From: Chitinophaga caeni
GTDB lineage: Bacteria; Bacteroidota; Bacteroidia; Chitinophagales; Chitinophagaceae
Assembly: GCF_002557795.1 (NCBI RefSeq)
Contig: NZ_CP023777.1
Coordinates: forward strand, 3,543,001-3,607,000
DNA length: 64,000 nucleotides
Reading direction: 5' to 3'
Positions 27,194 to 34,913 of the stretch are shown one piece after another. Positions within the stretch are counted from its first letter, which is position 1. Every line of letters starts with the position of its first letter. Under the pieces are notes generated by a model, which saw only the letters and a program-made list of their open reading frames with translations, was not told the origin of the DNA and searched no databases. The position numbers and the translations under genes are program-made.

Positions 27194-28487
27194 TCCCGGC
27201 CAATAACATTTCTTGCGTGATGGCCCTGCTATTTGTTGCCAGTGCAAGAAAGCAGGCGTGCTGAACGGCGTTCATAATGCCGGAGCCGGTGAGCTCGTAC
27301 TTCTTGGCCAGGCTTGTTAGATCAATTTCCCCGGATTTCGGTGCTTTCCCGGGCAGCACTTTTTCCCAAATTTGCATCCTTTCCGCGTTTCCCGGCGCCG
27401 GGAAATGTATGATCGAATGAAAGCGTCTCGTAAATGCCTCGTCGATATTGTTCTTGAAATTGGTCGCTAATATTACAAGCCCATTAAATTGTTCTATCCG
27501 CTGTAATAAATATGCTGCTTCCTGGTTCGCATATTTATCATGCGCATCCCTAACGTTTGTTCTTTTGCTAAAAAGCGCGTCTCCTTCATCGAAGAATAAT
27601 ATCCAATCTTTTCTTTCTGCTTGGTTAAATAGCGAAGAAAGGTTTTTCTCCGTTTCACCGATATATTTAGAGATGACCATACTCAGGTCTATCCTGAATA
27701 CCGGTTTGTTCGTCTTTTTGCCGAGCAATGTTGCTGTAAATGTCTTCCCTGTTCCCGGCGGGCCGTAGAACAGCGACCTGTAGCCCGGTTTAAAATGCTG
27801 TTCTGCATCCCATTGCGATTGAAAATAATCGTGATGGTCTACCCAGCGGATAATTTCTTCAATTTGCAACTTGGTTTCTTCCGGCAATACGAGGCTATCC
27901 CAATCCAACTGGGTATCTAAATGTTGGGCTGGAAAGTTAATGCTTAAGTTAGGTAATGGAAGTTTCCCATTGATAAAATAACTGCTGAGCTCCGCGGCTA
28001 GAATCATTTTGCCATTTAAAAAGGGTTCTCCTTCCGCTACATCTTCTAACCAAAGTATCCTTTCCTTTGAAAATAAATGCTGCGGGTTAAATACATGCTG
28101 AAATTTGATTCTTTTATCGAGTTCTTGCCCTGCAAGTATAAATAAAGCGGTTTGCCCGGTAGGTAAAAAGTTGCGCCCTGATTTTGCACGAACTCCGCCT
28201 AACTGCGGAAAATCGGTAGGAGAATCAATATATGAAGCGAAAATTTCATCGTAAAAGGATGGGTAAATATGCGGGATGAGCGCTAGGAATAGGACCGTTA
28301 TTTCCTGCTGGTTGAGTTGATGCCGGGCTATAAATTCACCTAAGGGCGACTGTAGTGGCAGTATAAATTCAGGAGATGCTTTCGGCGCCGTTTCCCTTCC
28401 CAAATAATGATCCATCCGCTGCTTGATTACATATCGTAAGCAATCTATTACACGGTGGAGCGACGGCAGTATTTCTATTTTACTCAT
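27156..28487 (-). CDS. AAA+ ATPase of the injection system (Pvc15/Afp15-type)
   Basis: 443 residues. Walker A is YGPPGTGKT (residues 241-249), Walker B LFFDE (297-301), sensor 1 is the asparagine in ILATN (343), and the arginine finger pair is RR354-355 in FTRRF, so the ATPase site is intact. The N-terminal ~200 residues are a helical domain found in CIS-associated AAA proteins. In PVC/Afp/AlgoCIS-type clusters this ATPase is the last structural-operon gene and is thought to load cargo or help assembly. It begins 12 bp after the zinc-ribbon gene. Its 3' end overlaps a convergent gene, and a diverged copy of its final codons sits 1.1 kb downstream. Confidence 0.93.
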   Translation of the reverse strand: MSKIEILPSLHRVIDCLRYVIKQRMDHYLGRETAPKASPEFILPLQSPLGEFIARHQLNQQEITVLFLALIPHIYPSFYDEIFASYIDSPTDFPQLGGVRAKSGRNFLPTGQTALFILAGQELDKRIKFQHVFNPQHLFSKERILWLEDVAEGEPFLNGKMILAAELSSYFINGKLPLPNLSINFPAQHLDTQLDWDSLVLPEETKLQIEEIIRWVDHHDYFQSQWDAEQHFKPGYRSLFYGPPGTGKTFTATLLGKKTNKPVFRIDLSMVISKYIGETEKNLSSLFNQAERKDWILFFDEGDALFSKRTNVRDAHDKYANQEAAYLLQRIEQFNGLVILATNFKNNIDEAFTRRFHSIIHFPAPGNAERMQIWEKVLPGKAPKSGEIDLTSLAKKYELTGSGIMNAVQHACFLALATNSRAITQEMLLAGIKREYGKEGKIW

Positions 28488-28499
28488 ATTTCTAATACT

Positions 28500-28952
28500 T
28501 TATAAATGCTGCCTGATAATAGTAATCCAGTCTTTGTCAATAAAATCAAGGTATGGCAAACCGCAAATTGACATGGCTACCATGATCGCTTGCTCACTTA
28601 TAAAATGACATTCATCTAAATAATCCTGATCTAGTTGGATGGCTTTTATTGACCGTAAGTATCCTTTCATGATTCGTACAATAGCCCAATGGAAAACAGT
28701 GTTGCAGCTAACGCAATCCCATATTTCTAACAGGTTTAGACCATGCTTTTCACCCTGGCTTAACTTTTTGTAACCGGCGCTTTCCATCTCATCCATCGAA
28801 GGGATATGAATAAAGTCCCCAACTTCGAGGTAATCCAAATTGCTGCTTTGCATCCGTATCCCGGTCGGTATAGTAACCTGTACCAGCACTTTACAGTTGG
28901 GACAAATTACATCGCCTACAAAAAAATCCCTTGCTATATTCGCGCTGTTCAT
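28500..28952 (-). CDS. Small putative zinc-ribbon protein of the eCIS operon
   Basis: 150 residues with two CxxC knuckles, C17-P-N-C20 and C80-V-S-C83, spaced as in a zinc ribbon. A beta-rich middle lies between them (VQVTIPTGIRM...YLEVGDFIHI) and a helical tail follows. I do not recognise a named family. It sits between the tape-measure and ATPase genes (30 bp and 12 bp gaps), so it is probably co-expressed with the particle. Possible roles are an adaptor between cargo and the ATPase, an assembly chaperone or a small cargo protein; none is shown by the sequence. Confidence 0.75.
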   Translation of the reverse strand: MNSANIARDFFVGDVICPNCKVLVQVTIPTGIRMQSSNLDYLEVGDFIHIPSMDEMESAGYKKLSQGEKHGLNLLEIWDCVSCNTVFHWAIVRIMKGYLRSIKAIQLDQDYLDECHFISEQAIMVAMSICGLPYLDFIDKDWITIIRQHL

Positions 28953-28982
28953 ATATGAAAACCGTTTGAAGAAATATAAAAG

Positions 28983-30332
28983 CTACCTGTTAGCCGAAGA
29001 CCAATCTACATACAGTAACTGTGCCGTCCATGGGAATTTAACCAGGCTATAGGACCAAGGTATTTGTTCTAACAAAATATCTACAGTATTAGCTTCCACG
29101 ATTAGTTGGTGATGATTTTGGAGGATCAGCTTCCCCGGTCTTTGCAGGAAGGTTTCCCGCAGCCCTTCAGCCGAAGTATTTTTTAATACTTCCCAATGCG
29201 CTATAGCGGCATTTAGCAAGGTAACAGCCTCTTCTTTATCCCGCTCCTTTAACTTAACGAACCGTTCTATAGGTTGCCGAATATGCATGCCACATAAGTA
29301 TTTTTCAAAAAGCAGTTCCTGCTCGGGGGCATATTCGTTCCCCGTTGCCAGGTAATGCAGTAGATGTACGGCATATACCTGGGATGTTGCATTTGTAAAT
29401 TGTTCCCCTTCCAATAGTTCTGTTTCTTTGAAATAATATTGGATAAACGGTTGCAATAGTATTAGGCCAGCATTTCCGATAATAAGCCCGCTATCCTGAA
29501 CGGGGTCATGAACATACTGTTCGAGTATTGCATCGTTGGATAATACCCTATCATTTGCCTCCCTGTTTTCTTGTAATGATTGTTCGGTTTTCATCATGGC
29601 ATGATGAAGTATGCTGGCGGTACCTATAATTTCTGTCGAAACTTGTATATATTTTTGTATAAAAATCTCTATAAACTGCTGTTGGATTTGTCGCTTAGAA
29701 ATTGTTGATCCAGGCCTGTCTACCGCTAGTAGCCATTGATTTACTTTGGGAAGGAAGTTCATGCCGCTCAACCATTCTAATAAAGAGATATTGAACTCCC
29801 AGCTAAATTGCTTGGAAAGCCTTTCTACGGCTCCTGCATGCGATTGTAAAGCTTCCCATGTCATCGCTTTCCAAGAATGGGAGGCATTCGCTAATTGATC
29901 CAATAGAAATGTTTCCGAAAAATAATCTTGCCCCGAATGTGCAAACCATGGCAGGTAGCCGGTTTCCAGGAAATGGCAGAATATTTCCCAATTGCTGTCC
30001 TTTAATTCCGGCGTTGCATGGGCTCCCAAGATCGTCCCCAACTGGGAATACGCTGATGGATCCCGGGCTATTGCGTCCAGCATGGCTGTAATAACGGAGC
30101 GTGTTAGTACTGCCTGCCAATCATCTAATTTATCGATGTCGAGCACTACGTCTACCCTTTCCAGTCGATGGTAATCCGCTCCCTGTTCATCACATAAACA
30201 TTTCATTTGCGGCAATAATATATCTTGCAGGTAGGCCGAAACTTCCGTGTAAAAGTGATTGGCTTGCCCGCGATCAGCAACGTTTACTTGTACGTTTACC
30301 GCGTGAATAATATGCGATAATTGTGGCTCCAT
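28983..30332 (-). CDS. Contractile injection system tape-measure protein (Pvc14-type)
   Basis: 449 residues matching the CIS tape-measure family (CIS_TMP). The conserved N-terminal block is HIIHAVNVQVNVADRGQANHFYTEVSAYLQDILLPQM followed by RLERVDVVLDIDKL (in phrases, residues 7-75), then helical repeats with paired W/GL motifs such as FCHFLETGYLPWFA and IGNAGLILLQPFIQYYF. The protein is expected to set tube length inside the nascent tail. Length is within the wide range for the family, which varies with particle length. Order in the operon, just before the zinc-ribbon and ATPase genes, agrees with Pvc14-Pvc15 neighbours in PVC clusters. Confidence 0.9.
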   Translation of the reverse strand: MEPQLSHIIHAVNVQVNVADRGQANHFYTEVSAYLQDILLPQMKCLCDEQGADYHRLERVDVVLDIDKLDDWQAVLTRSVITAMLDAIARDPSAYSQLGTILGAHATPELKDSNWEIFCHFLETGYLPWFAHSGQDYFSETFLLDQLANASHSWKAMTWEALQSHAGAVERLSKQFSWEFNISLLEWLSGMNFLPKVNQWLLAVDRPGSTISKRQIQQQFIEIFIQKYIQVSTEIIGTASILHHAMMKTEQSLQENREANDRVLSNDAILEQYVHDPVQDSGLIIGNAGLILLQPFIQYYFKETELLEGEQFTNATSQVYAVHLLHYLATGNEYAPEQELLFEKYLCGMHIRQPIERFVKLKERDKEEAVTLLNAAIAHWEVLKNTSAEGLRETFLQRPGKLILQNHHQLIVEANTVDILLEQIPWSYSLVKFPWTAQLLYVDWSSANR

Positions 30333-30345
30333 TTACGGTTGTTTT

Positions 30346-33300
30346 TTATACCGGAAGCGATTTTAATTTATCAAGTATTTCCTTGATCAATTTTTCCAAT
30401 TCGTTATCTGACCAAGCTTTGCTGGATAAATATTCTTCGATGAAAATACCCAGGACATTCTTGCCGTTAATGCTACCGAATTTTTCTTTAATGCTTTTCG
30501 GTATCTCTCCCAGGAATGTTTTCAGTATTGCCATCAGCATCTCCTTACTATTATTGTCAACCTTATCTGTGCATTTAACCAGGTTAATACTTAATTCGAT
30601 CATCGAGCGGATGATATAAGTAACAATTATCTGATTGATACCATCGCTGAAGTTACTTGCATAACATTCTTTTAATAATGCTATGATTCTCCTGTATAAC
30701 TTTACTTGATTACTTGGAAGATTGATATCGAATGTGCTGCTATTAACCGCGTTAAGGATATTTTGAGTTTCCGTGACGACCGGTAAGAGTAACTTGTACT
30801 CCGCTGTTCCCTGGATGCTATTGAGCGCTTTCAATACCCTGGCAGAACTAAAATATTGCAGGTCTTTAGTTGCCTGCTCTTTGACTAACTGGGAGCAGGT
30901 ATTGGGCTGTTCGCCTGTTGGTAGTGGTACAGTACCTTGTTTACTACTACCGCATGAGGGGTTTACCACTTCAAGTGTCACCGGTATGCTCTTCAAGCCT
31001 TGCGCTATCAAATTTTGGTAATTAAACCGCATTGTAAACGGCAGCTCGTTATTGCTGGAATGTGCCTGGCCATCGCCAAATTTCCAGTGGTAGGTATATC
31101 CCGGTAATAATCCAGGGTTGCTCAGGTTGTTAAATGTTGCTTCCAGGAATGGTGAGCCGGGTATCAGGTTGATATTTGTAACGCTGAAATTAGCTGTAAG
31201 GCGTTTATACACCGTCACTTGGCAATCCGTGGCTTCCCCGTTCACGGTAAAATGAATGGCAGTGCCGTAATTCGCTACCAGGGACGGATTAAATTGGTAT
31301 TGGTTATCCCCTATTTTCTCAACAGATTTTTCTTCTGTTGTAGCTTTTACTTCGCCGTTTGTTGGGCTTACAGTAAATGCTACCGGGTTGCTATCATGGC
31401 ATATAACGTTTACCGGCAAAGAGAGGCTCACGGGGCCGCTAACTTCGTATTGCACGTTGTCTTCGGCGCTATCACTGCAACCGGAATTGATGGCATTCAG
31501 CTTGATAGGAATGTTGCCATCTATCTTTAACCTTTTTAATACTTCGCGGTTATAAGTTACCGGTACTACTTCGCGGTTGGTCTTGCGTTCAACCGCCCTG
31601 CCGTCGCCAAAGTCCCAATCGTATACAAATTCATCCCCGGAGTCTTCGTTACTTTGATTATGAAATTCGACTTTAAGTTCTTTGTCATTAAGCTCGATTA
31701 TTTCATATGTAAAGGCTGCTTGCGGGTGCTTATATACGGTGATTTTACAATTGGTTACTTGGTCATCTATCGTAAATGAGATAGGTTGCCCTAATGTTGA
31801 CGCGGGAACTTTCGCAGGGTTGAAGAATACATTATTGCCTTCAACAGTTATGGTATCTTTTAATGCATCGGTAGTTTTTACAGTGCCGGTCGCCGGCTGT
31901 CTTTGAAATAACAGCGGTTCTTCATCGGAACAAGCCGTGGCTTTTGGTAAGCTAAGGTTATATGTTTCCCGGGGCAATATAAATGTCATAGGAGGACAAT
32001 CGCTACAACATAAATATGGTAACGTGAAATCTGCCACCACGAGGTTATCGGCTAAAGCTGCTTCCTCTTCCCTATTTAACCTGGCACAAATTTCCTTGAT
32101 ATACCGCAAAAGCGTTTTATCAAATTGTTGTTCTTCTAAACTTCCGGTTTTTATCCTATGTTCTTTTTTATAATTGTCAACTTCTTTTTCAAAGTTTATT
32201 TTTCCTTGATTGCTGACCAGGTAATAGGCAAATTCTTCAATATCGCTGATGGGGGCGCGCAAATTAAGGGTATCTTCGTTGCCGCGGGCGGCAAAGTTGG
32301 TAGCCCTGGTAAAATCGATCCCCTTGTCACGGTATTCGTTAGCATATACAAGCACGAATGTTCCGCCGCGGTGTACGCCGGCCTTATGCTCTAAGCCTGG
32401 ATGCGCCTTGGCATAATTTGCAAATAACAAACTATCTAATATTTTCTTTTTACGTCTTTGAATTTCTTCCAAGAGACTTTCAAGTTTTTCCGCCGCGCAA
32501 CAATTGGCTATCAACTGTTGTAGGATAAAGATGTAATAACTTTCAAAGCCGTTCCTTGTATAAGTACTTTTATTGAGGATATTGTCTAACCTGGCCCTTA
32601 AGGTTTTGGCATACTTGCATAAAACCTTCATCCTATTGATATACTTACCGAGCAAATCTTCATTAATATCAATAATATCGAAAGGTCTTAATTGTGAAGC
32701 TTCCGCTATATTGGCTATTACATAAATGGGCGCTTCATAAACCAGCAATTTTTCATCATCGCTCAATAATGCAAGACGTTCATCACCCGCGGTGGCCTCC
32801 TTGAGTTGCATGATGTAGTTCTCCGCAGAATACTTCAATTCATAAGGATTTCCGGCCATATAAATTCCGATCGCTTCATTTTCCACGACCAGGTTATCGT
32901 TGACGGTTTTATCTACAACATACACTGTTTTACAGAATGGTTGATCTTTATCAATATTTGTACTCAAACGTGATTTGACACTGGTATCATCCATATTTGT
33001 GTTGATGTTTAGGCCGCCGGGGGATTTTTCAGTTCCTGTTTCGAGTGAGTTGATATTGGTATTGATTCTTAGGTGTGCCGTGTTTCCGCCCGTGTTCGGT
33101 TCTTCGCTTATCAACCCGAGGCTGCTGTTATTAGCGGCCACCGCCATGTACTGGTAAGGTACGGCGGTGTATAATGTCAACTGCGAATGGAAACCTTTAT
33201 TGCGGTTGCTATTGAACCCGCTAAAAAACTTAGTCACGCTTGCATATAAACAATTTTGCTCTACCAGGAAGGCTTTCAGTATGGCCTGTAGATCTTCAAA

Positions 33301-34881
33301 CTGGCAATCAAAATCATTGATGTTTATATCTTTTATGTTACCGGATTTATTAATTCTCAATGCTATGATATCAAAGGCGAGGCTGTGTTCATCGCGCGAT
33401 TTAATGATATTGCTAAAGGCAGTAGCCAGGGGTTGTCCCAGGTGTCCTTCAACCCTGTAAAAATCATTTTTATCTATATCGTATTCCAATGGGTTCAAAG
33501 TGCTGTCAATTCCGAACCCGTACTGGTTAGCATGGTAGGATAAGTTATGTTTTTGCAAGCCTTTCCGGGATAGCTGGTAGTTCCAATGATCAATCATTCC
33601 AGCTACTTCCTTGAAATAATAAGGAATGGCGCGATGTTCGAGCAGGTGTTTATAGTCTAATGACGGTGTAATACGGATATCGCGGGGCTGGTTAGTAGCC
33701 TGGAATCTTTGAATCATACCTATCAACCTTAACCAGAGGCTTTTACTGCGTTTTATTCCATCCCTGCAAGATGTAACTGCCGGGGAAGGATAAAATTCAT
33801 GGCGGTAAGGCGCCGGAATGCTGCCGGATTTATTGACTTCGCCCAGCATAATATGCTTTGGGAAAGCAAATTTATCCGGGCAACAAATAGGTAAGCAGCC
33901 AGACAGTGCAGCTCTTAATTCATTATAAGTAACGATGATATCTTTATAAAAATCATAAACATATTGCGCCAGGTAAATAGGAACCTGGGCTTCCAGTGCT
34001 TGGCTCAACTTGTTTATCAAAAGAACTATATTCTGCTGCTGGTTGGCGTCTAAAATGAACTGGTAGGACCCGTACAATTTTTGAATCGCGGCAATCAAGT
34101 TAGCAGCGCCCAGTTTCGCCGCGCCGAGATAATCTTTCGCAAGCATCGTGGGATTGGCTGTGTTAGTACTGTTTAATATGATCCTCTTCGCTTTTAATAC
34201 GGGGAGATCGGTTTGCGATTGCTGCCCCTGATGATAATTTTTATAGATGGAATCAGCGATTTCTTCAGCCGCCGGGTCACGGTTGATTACCTGTTCCATA
34301 TCTTCTTTTGCCAGGAGTAATACCTTGATATTGGCTATTTGATGTGGCCCCTGGTTATCGCAATCTATCGCGCTGCATTTATCAGGATCTTGTAAATAAT
34401 ATTCTAAATATAACAACGCAACCATATCACCCAGGTTCTGTTGAGTGCCAGCGGTAAATGAAGTTAAAGGTTTAGATTCTAAAGGTAGTTCTCCATGCTC
34501 GTCCGGGATAACGAGTTCCCAGAGCGGTATTTGGGCGCCACCGGGCCAAAATGGATCGTAAATGGGATCATTCGTGCCCTTTTTCCGGTTAGAATAGGCT
34601 TTGAAATGATGGAAGGTGGTCGGCTCCATCCATAGCAAATCGCCGTCCGTGGTTACGCCGCAACCTTTGCTGATACTTATTGATCGCGGGTTGTTTTCAA
34701 AGCTCAATACCAGGCCGCAGACCAATCCTACACCTACAAGGTAGGTACGTGACATCCGGTCTTGGTCTTCAAAATAATGGATAATATCGTTCAATTGTTT
34801 CTCGGTGAGTACCTGGTCCTTGCGGAAAGCATGGTAATCCATCGATATTTCTTCCAACATCAAAAATTGATTGGTAGCCAT
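30346..34881 (-). CDS. Large eCIS-associated protein with PKD domains
   Basis: 1511 residues, no signal peptide. The N-terminal ~90 residues contain MDYHAFRKDQVLTEKQLND and GVGLVCGLVLSFENN followed by ISISKGCGVTTDGDLLW, a beta-rich segment reminiscent of phage baseplate or tail-fibre attachment regions. The middle is helical with an asparagine-rich linker (INTN-type repeats, ~620-660). Two PKD-like domains carry YDWDFGDG (~1080-1090) and YHWKFGDG (~1260-1270), and the C-terminal ~170 residues are helical. It lies between the second baseplate gene and the tape measure, where PVC-type clusters carry the tail fibre Pvc13. It may therefore be a baseplate-anchored surface or receptor-binding protein, but I recognise no characterised homologue. 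Confidence 0.7.
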   Translation of the reverse strand: MATNQFLMLEEISMDYHAFRKDQVLTEKQLNDIIHYFEDQDRMSRTYLVGVGLVCGLVLSFENNPRSISISKGCGVTTDGDLLWMEPTTFHHFKAYSNRKKGTNDPIYDPFWPGGAQIPLWELVIPDEHGELPLESKPLTSFTAGTQQNLGDMVALLYLEYYLQDPDKCSAIDCDNQGPHQIANIKVLLLAKEDMEQVINRDPAAEEIADSIYKNYHQGQQSQTDLPVLKAKRIILNSTNTANPTMLAKDYLGAAKLGAANLIAAIQKLYGSYQFILDANQQQNIVLLINKLSQALEAQVPIYLAQYVYDFYKDIIVTYNELRAALSGCLPICCPDKFAFPKHIMLGEVNKSGSIPAPYRHEFYPSPAVTSCRDGIKRSKSLWLRLIGMIQRFQATNQPRDIRITPSLDYKHLLEHRAIPYYFKEVAGMIDHWNYQLSRKGLQKHNLSYHANQYGFGIDSTLNPLEYDIDKNDFYRVEGHLGQPLATAFSNIIKSRDEHSLAFDIIALRINKSGNIKDININDFDCQFEDLQAILKAFLVEQNCLYASVTKFFSGFNSNRNKGFHSQLTLYTAVPYQYMAVAANNSSLGLISEEPNTGGNTAHLRINTNINSLETGTEKSPGGLNINTNMDDTSVKSRLSTNIDKDQPFCKTVYVVDKTVNDNLVVENEAIGIYMAGNPYELKYSAENYIMQLKEATAGDERLALLSDDEKLLVYEAPIYVIANIAEASQLRPFDIIDINEDLLGKYINRMKVLCKYAKTLRARLDNILNKSTYTRNGFESYYIFILQQLIANCCAAEKLESLLEEIQRRKKKILDSLLFANYAKAHPGLEHKAGVHRGGTFVLVYANEYRDKGIDFTRATNFAARGNEDTLNLRAPISDIEEFAYYLVSNQGKINFEKEVDNYKKEHRIKTGSLEEQQFDKTLLRYIKEICARLNREEEAALADNLVVADFTLPYLCCSDCPPMTFILPRETYNLSLPKATACSDEEPLLFQRQPATGTVKTTDALKDTITVEGNNVFFNPAKVPASTLGQPISFTIDDQVTNCKITVYKHPQAAFTYEIIELNDKELKVEFHNQSNEDSGDEFVYDWDFGDGRAVERKTNREVVPVTYNREVLKRLKIDGNIPIKLNAINSGCSDSAEDNVQYEVSGPVSLSLPVNVICHDSNPVAFTVSPTNGEVKATTEEKSVEKIGDNQYQFNPSLVANYGTAIHFTVNGEATDCQVTVYKRLTANFSVTNINLIPGSPFLEATFNNLSNPGLLPGYTYHWKFGDGQAHSSNNELPFTMRFNYQNLIAQGLKSIPVTLEVVNPSCGSSKQGTVPLPTGEQPNTCSQLVKEQATKDLQYFSSARVLKALNSIQGTAEYKLLLPVVTETQNILNAVNSSTFDINLPSNQVKLYRRIIALLKECYASNFSDGINQIIVTYIIRSMIELSINLVKCTDKVDNNSKEMLMAILKTFLGEIPKSIKEKFGSINGKNVLGIFIEEYLSSKAWSDNELEKLIKEILDKLKSLPV

Positions 34882-34913
34882 GGTAAATATTATTTTTACT
34901 CGTAAAAAACTTG

